DNA of 64,000 nucleotides. Origin: Flavobacteriia bacterium (GTDB taxonomy: Bacteria; Bacteroidota; Bacteroidia; Flavobacteriales; Weeksellaceae). A program made the position numbers and the translations under genes. Position 1 is the stretch's first letter; each line of letters begins with the position of its first letter. The DNA lies in the NCBI GenBank assembly GCA_019455045.1, contig JACFND010000003.1, positions 19,649-83,648 on the forward strand. Reading direction: 5' to 3'. Shown piece after piece: positions 33,970 to 44,125 of the stretch. The notes below the pieces were generated by a model. That model worked only from the letters and a program-made list of their open reading frames with translations. It had not been told where the DNA came from and made no database searches.

Positions 33970-36513
33970 CTAAAAAGAAAAATCAAGCCCGACGGTCACA
34001 CCAAAACGGCGCGCATCGGGCAGATCGAGATAATTTCCGCGCCAGTTGAAATCAACCCGGATCGGTCTGAAGTTGCCAATCCCGATGTTCTCGATTCCAA
34101 AACCGTATTCGTAATAGATTTTGTCTTTTGGCGCAAAATATTCAACATCCGAACGGTTGATCTCAATGTTTTTATCTGAAATGTCACCCCAGGCAGCTCT
34201 GATAAAACCGACTTCTCTTAGCTTTAATTTTTTGATCAGCGGAATTTTTCCCAAAATCCAGCCGTTGAAATGATGATCCAATATCAGTGACGAATAGGCA
34301 TCGGTTACAAATTCATAATAATTCAGTTGTGCAAAAGTACCCGGCGTCTGTCCGTAACTCTCATTTCCGGGAATCACACTCAACATCGGCAGCGGAACGG
34401 TTCCGAAAGTTTTTCCGGCCTCAAATACGATCACGCTTCGGCCGTATGAACCGACCAATATCGGCTGAGTATAAAGAAACTGGATTTTGTCATAATTGAA
34501 CTGGCTGTTGAAAAGACCGGTGAATCCTTTGGTGTATCTCAGCATGATCGACGGCGCATTGGTGCTGTGTTCGTAACGGTCAATTCCGTATCTCGAAAAT
34601 TTTGCACCCGGACGTGCTATCAGCGAAAGACTCACATTGGTGTCAATCGTGTTGTCGTCCTCATAACCGTTCCAGAGATAATTCATATTGAAAAGCAGCG
34701 GATCCGCAGATCTTGTGGTCTGATAATTTCCGTCCAGACGGATGGTGAAATTTTTGAGCGGATCAATCGACAGATAGACATTTGTCTTGTTGATGTGGCT
34801 CAATTTGTCGTTTTCTCCCTGTGAAATAATTGATGAAGACGCAAAACTTCGGGTCATGATTCCGTCCGACGAAGTCAGCTGGACACCCAGCTGTTCGATG
34901 TCTCTTTTGGTACCGATTCCAAATTGAAAACGGTTGTATTTGCTGAACATAAATCTTGCCTCGGCTCCGTATTTGAACTGGTGATCTCTGAATCCGTAAG
35001 CGGTATAGAACGACAAACGCCACATATCGTTTGATGTGAAAAATGTCCTGGCGCCGGCTCTCAGTCTGAAACCTTCCACCTTGTTGTAACCAAAACTCGA
35101 ATACAGATCGCCTATGTCGATTGCTTTTGCGACATTCCAATAACCTGAACCCAGTATTTCAACTCCTTTGACAATCCGCTGATAACGAGGCACCTGCTGC
35201 AAACTGTCGAGCATTTCATAAATTCCGGCTTCGTTTTTTGACAGAATTTCGGGTCTCGCGGTGTCCCAATACGAATCATTCTTTTCAAATGCACCCGACA
35301 GATAAGGATCATAATTTCTGGAATTGTAAAATTCATCCGGATGAGGAATATTAAAGTCAAAATCCTGATAATTGACCGTCCTTCGCGCAAACATTCCTTT
35401 TGAATCATCCTTTTTATTCAAAAGACTCATATCAAGAATCACATAATCTTTTTTCGGATAAAAAACCGAATCGTTTACAATCTCAAACTGATGGCTGACA
35501 AAGATGTCGCGAACAAAATTGACATTGATCGATTTGGTACTCTGCATTGCAATTTCCTTGATTGCATATCCGGTAGATGTCACATAAAAATCACCTTTGA
35601 ACGTATGTTCCGAAGCTCGTTTCGGGAAATATTTGATTCGATAACAGTCAATTCCGTCAATGCTGATGGTGTCTGTCAGTTCATAATCATAAATTGCAAA
35701 ACCGTCTCTCGCAATCGGGCTTACAAAATTAATATTGAAAAAATTCAGCCGGTTGTCGTAGATATCATAATCCTTATACAGGTTTTTCAGCGTCTGAATC
35801 ACAATTTCGTTGTCTTCAAATCCCGAATTTTTATTGGCAATCAGATCTTTTCTTTCTCTTCTGTCGGGTTTGTTTCTGCCGTATACCTTATAAATGGATT
35901 CGTTGATAAACAGCGGCAGAAAAGTCTTTCCGGTCACATCTGAAGTATCAATTTTTTCAAAGATAAATTCCATATCCTTGAACATTTTGTTTTTTGTCAA
36001 AGTGGAATCCACATTGTTCAGATCAAACTGAAGTTTTTCGTATTCCTGATATTCATATTGCGGAACCGATTTGAGTCCGTTTTTTCTTTTGTTTTCCCAA
36101 ACTTTCTGAAGGATCGCGTAAGCAGGATTTTCTTTTTTCTTTTTGTATTTCTTTTGTTTTCCGCTCAAATTCACATTTTCAAGCTGAACGGGTGTATCTG
36201 CAGAAACTCCGGATTCCGAATTCAGCGCGATTTGAAATTTATAATTGACATTTGAAGGAAGATCGGTTTCAAAAAATTCATAACCGTTGGCAGTGACCTG
36301 TATGACCGCATCGTTCTCAGAAGATTCCAGATAGAAACTTCCGTCCGTATTGGTTGTTGTAAAAACGCCTGCATTGGGCAGAACCACATCTGCATTCGCG
36401 ACCGGTTTTTTGGTTTTTGAATCGATAACATGACCCGAAACCTTAACTTGTGCGGCGGCAATTGCAAAACTCAACAACAGTATGAGAGTCAGGAAGGGTC
36501 GAAATTTATTCAT
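33970..36513 (-). CDS. DUF5686 family outer-membrane protein with CarboxypepD_reg-like domain
   Basis: The 847-residue protein has a signal peptide (MNKFRPFLTLILLLSFAIAA), a CarboxypepD_reg-like Ig domain (about residues 25-95, VSGHVIDSKTKKPVANADVVL), and a long DUF5686 barrel ending RRFGVTVGLDFSF. Such proteins are common in Bacteroidota and unassigned; they resemble transporters or surface assembly factors without a TonB plug. No partner gene lies beside it. Confidence 0.85.
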   Translation of the reverse strand: MNKFRPFLTLILLLSFAIAAAQVKVSGHVIDSKTKKPVANADVVLPNAGVFTTTNTDGSFYLESSENDAVIQVTANGYEFFETDLPSNVNYKFQIALNSESGVSADTPVQLENVNLSGKQKKYKKKKENPAYAILQKVWENKRKNGLKSVPQYEYQEYEKLQFDLNNVDSTLTKNKMFKDMEFIFEKIDTSDVTGKTFLPLFINESIYKVYGRNKPDRRERKDLIANKNSGFEDNEIVIQTLKNLYKDYDIYDNRLNFFNINFVSPIARDGFAIYDYELTDTISIDGIDCYRIKYFPKRASEHTFKGDFYVTSTGYAIKEIAMQSTKSINVNFVRDIFVSHQFEIVNDSVFYPKKDYVILDMSLLNKKDDSKGMFARRTVNYQDFDFNIPHPDEFYNSRNYDPYLSGAFEKNDSYWDTARPEILSKNEAGIYEMLDSLQQVPRYQRIVKGVEILGSGYWNVAKAIDIGDLYSSFGYNKVEGFRLRAGARTFFTSNDMWRLSFYTAYGFRDHQFKYGAEARFMFSKYNRFQFGIGTKRDIEQLGVQLTSSDGIMTRSFASSSIISQGENDKLSHINKTNVYLSIDPLKNFTIRLDGNYQTTRSADPLLFNMNYLWNGYEDDNTIDTNVSLSLIARPGAKFSRYGIDRYEHSTNAPSIMLRYTKGFTGLFNSQFNYDKIQFLYTQPILVGSYGRSVIVFEAGKTFGTVPLPMLSVIPGNESYGQTPGTFAQLNYYEFVTDAYSSLILDHHFNGWILGKIPLIKKLKLREVGFIRAAWGDISDKNIEINRSDVEYFAPKDKIYYEYGFGIENIGIGNFRPIRVDFNWRGNYLDLPDARRFGVTVGLDFSF

Positions 36514-36583
36514 AGAAATGTGCAGTCCGCAAAAAACTTTCCAAATTGAAAAATTGAGCAGTTATAACAGCCGTTTTTTTTAT

Positions 36584-37564
36584 TTATTTTTTATAGGAAA
36601 CAGTTTTTGCAGCTTTGACCACGTCATCAACGCTCGGAAACCATTCATCAAAAAGATTGGCTGCATAAGGAGCTGAAGTGTCGGGTGAAGTAATTCGTTT
36701 GACCGGTGCATCGAGATAATCAAATGCTTTCTGCTGTATCATATAGGTGATTTCGGTTGCAATTGAACCGTAAGGCCATGATTCTTCGAGAACCACCAGA
36801 CGGTTTGTCTTTTTCACCGAATTGATGATCGTGTTGTAATCCATCGGTCTGAGCGTTCTCAGGTCGATGATTTCTGCGCTGATCCCTTCTTTTTCCAATT
36901 GTTCTGCAGCCGCATAAGCCTGTTTGATTACTTTGCCGTAGGAAACAATGGTCAGATCGGTTCCTTCTCTTTTTATATCTGCAACACCGATCGGGATCAG
37001 ATATTCTTCATCCGGAATTTCCATCTTGTCGCCGTACATCTGTTCAGATTCCATAAAGATCACCGGATCATCGTCGCGGATCGCTGTTTTGAGCAATCCC
37101 TTTGCATCATACGGATTTGAGGGAACAATCACCTTCAGACCGGGCGTATTTGCAAACCAGTTGTCAAACGACTGAGAGTGGGTCGCACCCAGCTGTCCTG
37201 CAGAACCGGTAGGTCCTCTGAACACGATCGGGCAGCCCCATTGTCCGCCTGACATCAGATGGATTTTGGCAGCATTGTTAATGATCTGATCGATTCCGAC
37301 CAGCGCAAAGTTAAAAGTCATAAATTCAATGATCGGACGGCATCCGTTCATGGTCGAGCCGACGCCGATTCCTGCAAATCCGGCTTCCGAGATTGGCGTA
37401 TCGACCACCCGACCCGGACCAAATTCGTCCAGCATTCCCTTTGAAGCTTTGTAGGCTCCGTTGTATTCTGCGACTTCTTCACCCATCAGATAAACCGACG
37501 GGTCTCTTCTCATCTCTTCGCTCATCGCCTCGGCAATGACTTCTCTGAATGTTTTAACTGCCAT
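36584..37564 (-). CDS. pdhB: pyruvate dehydrogenase E1 component, beta subunit
   Basis: The beta subunit completes the thiamine-diphosphate site of E1 in the pyruvate dehydrogenase complex. The protein starts MAVKTFREVIAEAMSEEM and has GAYKASKGMLDEFGPGRVVDTPISEAGFAGIGVG and RGPTGSAGQLGATHSQ, typical of the transketolase-like fold. ATG at 37564 is chosen since the -7 box at 37584-37591 excludes the longer start at 37582. The alpha subunit (pdhA) is not in the window, as usual for flavobacteria. Confidence 0.95.
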   Translation of the reverse strand: MAVKTFREVIAEAMSEEMRRDPSVYLMGEEVAEYNGAYKASKGMLDEFGPGRVVDTPISEAGFAGIGVGSTMNGCRPIIEFMTFNFALVGIDQIINNAAKIHLMSGGQWGCPIVFRGPTGSAGQLGATHSQSFDNWFANTPGLKVIVPSNPYDAKGLLKTAIRDDDPVIFMESEQMYGDKMEIPDEEYLIPIGVADIKREGTDLTIVSYGKVIKQAYAAAEQLEKEGISAEIIDLRTLRPMDYNTIINSVKKTNRLVVLEESWPYGSIATEITYMIQQKAFDYLDAPVKRITSPDTSAPYAANLFDEWFPSVDDVVKAAKTVSYKK

Positions 37565-37583
37565 AACTTTGTTTCCAAACAAG

Positions 37584-37591
37584 CAAAATTA
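37584..37591 (-). promoter_or_regulatory. -7 element of pdhB
   Basis: TAATTTTG on the minus strand matches TAnnTTTG, 19 bases before the chosen ATG. Confidence 0.5.
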
Positions 37592-37778
37592 CAAAGTTTT
37601 TTCTGAAAATACGCTTTTTGAAAGCAGCAGTTCGGTTTTTAAATTCCTCTCATTTTAAATTATAAAATTGCTTGTTGTTAATTTTATGGTTGAATGATTA
37701 TTGCAGAAAAAACTTTAAATCTTTACCCAATCCTAATCCGAAAAAGCCCCACAAAGCGTATTTTAAATTGATTTGAAT

Positions 37779-38019
37779 AAGGTAATAAGGTCTTATTCAT
37801 TGGGTTATCGGAAGTTACTAATGGAATAAGGTTTTCTCATTAATCAAAAGTAAATTGCGATTTATAATGAGAATAAGTTTTTTGAGACTCTTAAAAGCCG
37901 GATTTTGGACAATGAATTTATCTCTTCCAAATAAAAACATGTCATTTTTCAAGCATAAACAAAGCCCTTATTACCTAAGTAACACCAACAGACACTCAAA
38001 CTTTGACCTTATTCCATTA
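37779..38019. repeat. AATAAGG-type intergenic repeat, copy 2
   Basis: The gap between pdhB and the acyltransferase (37583-38143) holds AGGTAATAAGG (37780-37790) inverted at 37966-37976, and TAATGGAATAAGGT (37819-37832) inverted at 38006-38019. The two pairs are crossed rather than nested. The region has no supportable gene apart from a small ORF at 37855-38094 that I reject. It resembles copy 1 at 27822-27925. Confidence 0.5.
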
Positions 38020-38127
38020 TTAATCTCCCGCATCAAAGAGTATCCCGTCCAAATATTTATTTCAAAAAGGAAGCACAAACAAATTTCCGGTTGAACTTTT
38101 ACCCATTTTTTAATTCTTCTAATTTCT

Positions 38128-38135
38128 TAATTTTG
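38128..38135 (+). promoter_or_regulatory. -7 element of acyltransferase gene
   Basis: TAATTTTG matches TAnnTTTG and ends eight bases before the ATG, so the mRNA would be nearly leaderless. Confidence 0.45.
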
Positions 38136-38143
38136 ATTTTTCA

Positions 38144-38878
38144 ATGAAACCGATAAAAAACATACTGATCCTGATTTGGAAATGCTGGTTCTATCTGCTG
38201 ACCGCACTGCTGGTCATACTGATCGGCGTGTTCTGGGTTTATCCGCTTTCATTTTCGGCCCGTACTTTTCCGTTTGCATACAAAGGAATCCGACTGTGGG
38301 CCATCCTGACTTTCTACGGATCGGGCTTCAGACTCAAAGTTGAAAGAAAGAAGAAATTGGACAAAAAACAGGCATATATCTTTATAGCCAACCACACTTC
38401 GATTTTGGATATCATGGTGATGTCGATCCTTCACAGCCATCATCCGATTGTCTTTGTCGGAAAAGAAGAATTGGCTCATCTGCCGATTTTCGGGACGATT
38501 TATAAAAGAATCTGTATTGTGGTCAACCGAAAAGATGTGAAAAGCCGTACTCATGTGTTCAAACTGGCAAAAGAAAGAATCAGTCAGGGTGAGAGCATCG
38601 TGATTTTTCCGGAAGGCGGAATTCCGAATGACCGAAGTACGGTTTTGGATCATTTCAAAGACGGACCTTTTACAATCGGCATTTCGACCGGCGCACCCAT
38701 TGCGGTTTATACGATCAAAGGTCTGAAGGAAATGTTTCCCGAGAAATTTTTTGAAGGTTATCCCGGAAAGGTCAAAGTCAAATTAATTGATATTATTCGG
38801 GATGAAAATTTAACTTTGGCCGATAAAAACAAAATCAAAGAAAGCTGCTTCGAAATGATGTATGCCGATTTGAAATAA
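38144..38878 (+). CDS. 1-acyl-sn-glycerol-3-phosphate acyltransferase (PlsC family)
   Basis: The 244-residue protein has an N-terminal membrane helix (about residues 10-38) and the acyltransferase motifs NHTSILDI (His-x4-Asp) and VIFPEGGIPND. PlsC acylates lysophosphatidate in phospholipid synthesis. A second PlsC-like domain is fused in OlsF at 56.8-58.7 kb, so this is the more likely phospholipid enzyme. It lies 15 bases before rnhA and is probably co-transcribed. Confidence 0.9.
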   Translation: MKPIKNILILIWKCWFYLLTALLVILIGVFWVYPLSFSARTFPFAYKGIRLWAILTFYGSGFRLKVERKKKLDKKQAYIFIANHTSILDIMVMSILHSHHPIVFVGKEELAHLPIFGTIYKRICIVVNRKDVKSRTHVFKLAKERISQGESIVIFPEGGIPNDRSTVLDHFKDGPFTIGISTGAPIAVYTIKGLKEMFPEKFFEGYPGKVKVKLIDIIRDENLTLADKNKIKESCFEMMYADLK

Positions 38879-38893
38879 TTAAAGAAAAGAAAT

Positions 38894-39385
38894 TTGGCAA
38901 TTATCGCATATACCGACGGTTCTTCGCTTGGCAATCCCGGCCCGGGCGGCTATGCTGCCATACTTTTGGATACCGAAAAGAAATTAAAAAGAGAATTATC
39001 CGAAGGATTCAGACTGACGACCAACAACCGTATGGAACTGCTTGCGGTGATCGTCACATTGGAAAAACTGAGGTTTCTTCCGACCGAAATCACCATCTAT
39101 ACCGATTCAAAATATGTGCATGATGCGGTTGAAAAAAAATGGGTTTTCGGCTGGGAAAAAAAAGGCTTCAAAGGCAAAAAAAATCCTGATTTGTGGATTC
39201 GTTTTCTGAAAACCTATCGAGAACACAAGGTCAGTCTCAAATGGCTGAAAGGACATGCGGGTGATCCGATGAACGAAAGAGCGGACGAGCTTGCAGTTGC
39301 AGCCGCCAATGATACGTCTGGCTTGAAAATTGATGAGGGCTATGAGTCTCAAAATGAAGATGAAAATCTTTTCAATCAGCAATAA
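38894..39385 (+). CDS. rnhA: ribonuclease HI
   Basis: RNase HI cuts RNA in RNA-DNA hybrids. The 163-residue protein has the four acidic residues of the active site in IIAYTDGSSLGNPG, RMELLAV, YTDSKYV and the late NERADELA, together with the basic handle GWEKKGFKGKKNPDLW. The start is a TTG (reading as MAIIAYTDG); no ATG precedes it in frame. It follows the acyltransferase by 15 bases. Confidence 0.94.
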   Translation: MAIIAYTDGSSLGNPGPGGYAAILLDTEKKLKRELSEGFRLTTNNRMELLAVIVTLEKLRFLPTEITIYTDSKYVHDAVEKKWVFGWEKKGFKGKKNPDLWIRFLKTYREHKVSLKWLKGHAGDPMNERADELAVAAANDTSGLKIDEGYESQNEDENLFNQQ

Positions 39386-39407
39386 TTCATAAAATTAATA
39401 ATACATT

Positions 39408-40751
39408 ATGTTAAGAATCAAACAGTTATTTTTGGCCGCTATGGCTTCTGTTTTGGTAATTTCCTGTGACAGCAAAAAGGAAGTCAGTCTGAACGGAAAC
39501 ATCGAAAACAATACGGCAGACAGCATCTATCTGATCAATAACGACATCAGAAAATCAATTCCGGTTAAAAACGGTGCGTTCAGTGATACAATTAATATTT
39601 CAAAACCCGGATATTTTAAATTTTATGCAGGCAACCAGTTTGCATGGCTTTATCTGACGCCGGGCGCAGAACTGACCCTGAAAACCGATATGAACAAATT
39701 TGACGATCAGTTGAAATTTGAAGGAAAATTGAGCAATGAAAATAATTTCCTGGCCAAAAAGACGGTCAAACAGATTGCAATGTCGGGCAATCCTTCCGAA
39801 TTTTTCAAACAGGATGCGGTTGCTTTTAAACAGAAGATCGGAAATTACAAATCAGAATTGCTGGCCGATCTTGAAAAAAGCAAGGCTTCCAACAGCTTTA
39901 AAGAATCAGAGAAAAAGAATATCGAATTTGAATATCTGCTGATGCTTGCCCAATATCCGCAGGCCTATTCTTTCTTTACCCAAAAGGAAACCGAAATGCC
40001 GGCTGATTTTGAAAAAGAACTTTCGGCTGTCAATCTCGACAATGAAGAAGATTTTGAATTGCTGCCTTCTTACAAAGATCTGGTTCTGTATCAAATTTCA
40101 AGAAAGATTGACGAGGTCGGTTCGGGTGATGAAGTGGAAAAAATTATTGCAAATATCAAATCTCAAAACATCAAGGACGGCATCATGTCGCAGCTGCTGA
40201 TGTACACCATCTCTTCGGGCGGACCAAATGCACAGAAATATTATGACATCGTTCAGAAATATTCACAGGACGACGATTTGAAAAAAAGAGCGGCCACCGA
40301 ATTTGAACAGGTCAAAAGACTGCTGCCCGGAAGCCCTTCACCCGAATTTATTTATCCCGACATCAACGGAAAAGATGTTGCACTTTCTGATTTGAAAGGA
40401 AAACTGGTTTATATAGATGTGTGGGCAACCTGGTGTGTGCCCTGTCTTCAGGAAATTCCGTCTTTGAAAAAACTGGAATCAGATTATCACGGCAAGGACA
40501 TTTATTTTGTCAGCATGTCGGTTGATCAGAAAAAAGATTTTGAAAAATGGCAGAATATGGTGAAGGAAAAAGAATTGCAGGGAATTCAGATTTTTTCCGA
40601 CAACGACTGGAAATCTCAGTTTGTAAAAGATTACAACATCAACGGAATTCCAAGGTTCATATTGCTTGACAGAGAAGGCAAGATCATCAGCGCAGATGCG
40701 CCGAGACCTTCTGATCCGAATATCAGACTGCTGATTGACGAGAAGATTTAA
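39408..40751 (+). CDS. TlpA-like thiol-disulfide lipoprotein with DUF4369 domain
   Basis: The 447-residue protein has a lipoprotein signal (Cys20 in VLVISC), a DUF4369 domain (about residues 25-120, SLNGNIENNTADSIYLIN), a helical middle, and a thioredoxin fold with WATWCVPC (Cys343 and Cys346). It probably reduces or isomerises disulfides in the periplasm, anchored to a membrane; such proteins are abundant in Bacteroidota and may serve cytochrome c or surface protein folding. Partner unknown. It is followed by its own terminator. Confidence 0.9.
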   Translation: MLRIKQLFLAAMASVLVISCDSKKEVSLNGNIENNTADSIYLINNDIRKSIPVKNGAFSDTINISKPGYFKFYAGNQFAWLYLTPGAELTLKTDMNKFDDQLKFEGKLSNENNFLAKKTVKQIAMSGNPSEFFKQDAVAFKQKIGNYKSELLADLEKSKASNSFKESEKKNIEFEYLLMLAQYPQAYSFFTQKETEMPADFEKELSAVNLDNEEDFELLPSYKDLVLYQISRKIDEVGSGDEVEKIIANIKSQNIKDGIMSQLLMYTISSGGPNAQKYYDIVQKYSQDDDLKKRAATEFEQVKRLLPGSPSPEFIYPDINGKDVALSDLKGKLVYIDVWATWCVPCLQEIPSLKKLESDYHGKDIYFVSMSVDQKKDFEKWQNMVKEKELQGIQIFSDNDWKSQFVKDYNINGIPRFILLDREGKIISADAPRPSDPNIRLLIDEKI

Positions 40752-40772
40752 TCTGTTAATTGATAAAAACTT

Positions 40773-40807
40773 AAATCCTTCTGACTTTGGCTGGAAGGAT
40801 TTTTTTA
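40773..40807 (+). terminator. intrinsic terminator of TlpA-like gene
   Basis: A 9-bp stem AAATCCTTC/GAAGGATTT is followed by a T run, 22 bases after the stop codon. Confidence 0.8.
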
Positions 40808-40812
40808 TGCAC

Positions 40813-40840
40813 AAAAAAATCCCGCTCTTTCGGGCGGGAT
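40813..40840 (-). terminator. intrinsic terminator of thrS-infC-rpmI-rplT operon
   Basis: On the minus strand ATCCCGC/GCGGGAT forms a stem around TCTTTCGG, followed by seven Ts, 26 bases after the rplT stop. Confidence 0.85.
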
Positions 40841-40866
40841 CTGACAAACATTTTATCTCGGTTAAT

Positions 40867-41214
40867 TTATCTCTTTACCTGTTCTACAACTGCTTTGAAT
40901 GCTTCCGGATGATTCATCGCCAAATCTGCAAGTACCTTACGGTTCAATTCGATTCCGGCTTTTTTGGCAGCACCCATAAATTGAGAATAAGACATTCCGT
41001 GAAGTCTCGCACCTGCATTGATTCTCTGAATCCACAGCGCTCTGAAGTTTCTTTTCTTCTGACGACGGTCACGGTAAGCATAAGTTAATCCTTTTTCGAC
41101 TGCGTTTTTAGCGACAGTCCATACATTTTTTCTGCGTCCGAAGTAACCTTTGGCTAACTTCATCAACTTTTTTCTTCGCGCTCTTGACGCTACTGAATTT
41201 ACTGATCTTGGCAT
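40867..41214 (-). CDS. rplT: 50S ribosomal protein L20
   Basis: L20 binds 23S rRNA early in 50S assembly. The 115-residue protein has the basic N-terminus [32 protein letters not shown] and the conserved [16 protein letters not shown] and [21 protein letters not shown]. Length is typical. It is last in the thrS-infC-rpmI-rplT group. The 100-base gap before it holds no clear structure, though L20 is known to autoregulate in other bacteria. Confidence 0.97.
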   Translation of the reverse strand: MPRSVNSVASRARRKKLMKLAKGYFGRRKNVWTVAKNAVEKGLTYAYRDRRQKKRNFRALWIQRINAGARLHGMSYSQFMGAAKKAGIELNRKVLADLAMNHPEAFKAVVEQVKR

Positions 41215-41314
41215 AATTTTTAATTTTTTTGCGACGGGCGGATCAATTTCTTAATCACTTGATGAGCACCGGCACAGGGTTAATAAATCATTTAATTAAT
41301 AAACCTGAGACTGA

Positions 41315-41512
41315 TTATTTCAATCCCAATTGCTGTTTTACACTGTTTTCATCAGCTTTGTCAACCAGCCCCATATGGGTCAGTCTTCGTTTCTGCTTTG
41401 TTCCTTTTTTTGTAAGGATGTGGCTTTTGTAAGCGTGTTTTCTTTTAATCTTTCCGGTACCGGTCAGCTTAAAACGCTTCTTAGCCCCTGATTTGGTTTT
41501 TTGTTTTTGCAT
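41315..41512 (-). CDS. rpmI: 50S ribosomal protein L35
   Basis: The 65-residue, very basic protein has the L35 pattern [20 protein letters not shown] and [10 protein letters not shown]. It lies 30 bases after infC, in the standard order. Confidence 0.97.
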   Translation of the reverse strand: MQKQKTKSGAKKRFKLTGTGKIKRKHAYKSHILTKKGTKQKRRLTHMGLVDKADENSVKQQLGLK

Positions 41513-41542
41513 AATAACGTATGTTTAATAAAATGTCTGTTT

Positions 41543-42094
41543 CTATTTTTTGGGAGCCATCATCATGATCATTCGCTTCCCTTCCAATTTTGGCAACTGT
41601 TCCACCTTGCCCACATCTTCCAGCTCCTGAGCCAGCTTCAGCAAAAGGATTTCGCCCTGTTCTTTGAAGATGATCGATCTTCCTTTGAAAAACACATAGG
41701 CTTTCAGTTTTGATCCTTCTTCCAAAAAACTTCTTGCGTGTCTCTTTTTAAATTCGTAATCGTGCTCATCGGTCTGAGGACCAAAACGAATTTCTTTGAT
41801 AACAACTTTTTGCTGTTTTGCTTTCAGCTCTTTTTCTTTCTTTTTCTGTTCGTAAAGGAATTTTTTGTAATCCACGATACGGCAGACAGGCGGATTTGCC
41901 TTTTCGGTAATCATCACAAGATCCAAACCGGCTTCCTGCGCGATTTCAAGCGCTTTTGAAGTCTTATAAATGGCTGGTTCAATTCCTTCACCGACCAGTC
42001 TTACTTCAGGTACAGTGATTTTTTCATTGATCTTGTGCTGATCTTCCTTAATAATTCTGGCAGGCCCTCGCCCGCCTCTTCTTTTAATTGCGAT
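41543..42094 (-). CDS. infC: translation initiation factor IF-3, AUC start
   Basis: IF-3 checks the start codon and keeps subunits apart. With an AUC start the product is 183 residues, close to E. coli IF-3 (180). It begins [13 protein letters not shown], then [16 protein letters not shown] (N domain), [20 protein letters not shown] (linker) and the C domain ending [10 protein letters not shown]. The start must be non-standard because an in-frame TAG lies two codons upstream (42098-42100) and the conserved N domain lacks an earlier ATG. The first ATG in frame is at residue 57, well inside the domain. The thrS stop is 13 bases upstream. Confidence 0.9.
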   Translation of the reverse strand: MAIKRRGGRGPARIIKEDQHKINEKITVPEVRLVGEGIEPAIYKTSKALEIAQEAGLDLVMITEKANPPVCRIVDYKKFLYEQKKKEKELKAKQQKVVIKEIRFGPQTDEHDYEFKKRHARSFLEEGSKLKAYVFFKGRSIIFKEQGEILLLKLAQELEDVGKVEQLPKLEGKRMIMMMAPKK

Positions 42095-42107
42095 AGTCTA
42101 TAAATTT

Positions 42108-44030
42108 TTAATTAATTTCTATTTCTTCCAGTATCCGATCTTTAAACGCTTCGAGCGACATTTCGCCCAAATCTCCTTCACCGTGTTTTCTGATCGAAAC
42201 CGTTCCGTTCTCCTCTTCTTTCTCTCCAACGATCAGCATATATGGTATTTTTTTCAACTCTGCATCACGTATCTTACGCCCTGTCTTTTCGTTACGATTG
42301 TCAATCAGGCCGCGAATATCGTAATTTTCAAGGAATTTTGAAACTTTTTCTCCATATTCCTGATATTTTTCGCTGATCGGCAAAATTGTAAACAGGTCAG
42401 GTGCAAGCCACAACGGGAAATTTCCAGCGGTATGCTCAAGCAAAATCGCCACAAAACGCTCCATCGAACCAAAGGGTGCCCTGTGAATCATCACCGGTGT
42501 ATGAGCCTGATTGTCAGAACCGATATAGCTCAGTTCAAATCTTTCCGGCAGATTGTAATCCACCTGAATCGTACCCAGCTGCCATTTTCTGCCCAATGCA
42601 TCTTTGACCATAAAGTCGAGCTTCGGACCATAAAATGCAGCTTCACCATATTCGACCACTGTCTTCAGTCCTTTCTCATTTGCTGCCTGAATAATCGCAT
42701 TTTCAGCTTTTTCCCAATTCTCGTCAGTACCGATATACTTTTCTTTGTTGTCCGGATCTCTCAGCGAAACCTGAGTGGTGAAATCTTCAAAACCGAGTGA
42801 ATTAAACACATACAAAACCAGATCGATCACATTTTTGAATTCATCCAGCAACTGATCGGGTGTACAGAAAAGATGGGCATCATCCTGAGTAAATCCGCGC
42901 ACACGGGTCAGTCCGTGCAGTTCACCGCTTTGTTCATAACGGTAAACCGTACCGAATTCGGCATATCTTTTTGGAAGATCTCTGTATGACCACTGACTTG
43001 ATTTGTAAATTTCACAGTGATGCGGACAGTTCATCGGTTTGAGCAGAAATTCCTCACCTTCGTTGGGTGTATGAATCGGCTGAAAACTGTCTGCACCGTA
43101 TTTTGCATAATGACCCGAAGTCACATACAGATCTTTGTGTCCGATATGCGGTGTGATCACCATTTCATAACCTGCTTTCTGCTGCGCTTTTGTCAAAAAT
43201 GCTTCGAGTTTTTTTCTCAGCGCAGTTCCTTTTGGCAGCCACAGCGGCAGACCCTGACCCACTTTCTCTGAAAATGTAAAAAGTTCGAGTTCTTTGCCCA
43301 GTTTTCTGTGATCTCTCTTTTTTGCTTCTTCCAACAGATTGAGATATTCGGTCAGATCTTTTTGTTTCGGAAATGAAATTCCGTAAACACGGGTCAGCTG
43401 TTTGTTGTGTTCGTCACCTCGCCAATAGGCACCGGCAGCATTTAGGATTTTAACCGCTTTTACAATTCCGGTATCCGGAATATGTCCGCCGCGGCAGAGG
43501 TCTGTGAAATTATCATGTGTACAGAAAGTGATCTCTCCATCGTTCAGATTTTCGATCAGTTCTGTTTTGTATTCGTTGTTTTTGTATTCTTTGAGCGCAT
43601 CCGCTTTTGAAACCGGATAGAGTCTGAATTCAGATTTCTTTTGCGCATTTTCGATCATCTTTTTCTCGATTTTCTCAAAATCTTTTTCGGAAAAAGTTTC
43701 GTCTCCAAAGTCAACATCATAATAAAAACCGTTTTCGATCGCCGGACCGATGGTCAGTTTTGCATTCGGATAATATTCCATAATCGCCTGCGCCAACAGG
43801 TGTGCAGACGAATGCCAGAATGCTTTTTTGCCCAGATCGTCATTCCAGGTCAGCAGCTGAACGGTCGCATCATGGGTAATCGGCGTCACAGTTTCTGTCT
43901 GCTGTCCGTTTACCATTGCCGAAATCACATTGCGCGCCAGCCCCTCGCTGATGCTTTTTGCAATCTCAATCGGTGTTACTCCGTTTTCATACTGTCTGAC
44001 GCTGCCGTCAGGGAATGTAATGTTGATCAT
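42108..44030 (-). CDS. thrS: threonyl-tRNA synthetase
   Basis: ThrRS charges tRNA-Thr and edits Ser-tRNA. The 640-residue protein has the TGS domain ([18 protein letters not shown]), the editing domain with [10 protein letters not shown], and the class II core with [20 protein letters not shown], the motif 2 [23 protein letters not shown] and motif 3 [16 protein letters not shown], then an anticodon-binding domain. Length is typical. It opens the thrS-infC-rpmI-rplT operon from a -7 box at 44050-44057. Confidence 0.98.
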   Translation of the reverse strand: MINITFPDGSVRQYENGVTPIEIAKSISEGLARNVISAMVNGQQTETVTPITHDATVQLLTWNDDLGKKAFWHSSAHLLAQAIMEYYPNAKLTIGPAIENGFYYDVDFGDETFSEKDFEKIEKKMIENAQKKSEFRLYPVSKADALKEYKNNEYKTELIENLNDGEITFCTHDNFTDLCRGGHIPDTGIVKAVKILNAAGAYWRGDEHNKQLTRVYGISFPKQKDLTEYLNLLEEAKKRDHRKLGKELELFTFSEKVGQGLPLWLPKGTALRKKLEAFLTKAQQKAGYEMVITPHIGHKDLYVTSGHYAKYGADSFQPIHTPNEGEEFLLKPMNCPHHCEIYKSSQWSYRDLPKRYAEFGTVYRYEQSGELHGLTRVRGFTQDDAHLFCTPDQLLDEFKNVIDLVLYVFNSLGFEDFTTQVSLRDPDNKEKYIGTDENWEKAENAIIQAANEKGLKTVVEYGEAAFYGPKLDFMVKDALGRKWQLGTIQVDYNLPERFELSYIGSDNQAHTPVMIHRAPFGSMERFVAILLEHTAGNFPLWLAPDLFTILPISEKYQEYGEKVSKFLENYDIRGLIDNRNEKTGRKIRDAELKKIPYMLIVGEKEEENGTVSIRKHGEGDLGEMSLEAFKDRILEEIEIN

Positions 44031-44049
44031 TGCCAGTTTTTTTGGTTTG

Positions 44050-44057
44050 CAAATTTA
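44050..44057 (-). promoter_or_regulatory. -7 element of thrS-infC-rpmI-rplT
   Basis: TAAATTTG on the minus strand matches TAnnTTTG, 19 bases before the thrS ATG. No -33 box is obvious. Confidence 0.5.
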
Positions 44058-44125
44058 CGATTTTTAATGAGATGGGTCATTAAATTTTAAGAAAGTCATC
44101 CTTACCTTCGTTTCAAAATTCAGAG

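Noticed and set aside
37855..38094. 79-residue ORF in the pdhB-acyltransferase gap
   Set aside because: It has no coding-like composition, overlaps the AATAAGG repeat region, and has no recognisable motif.
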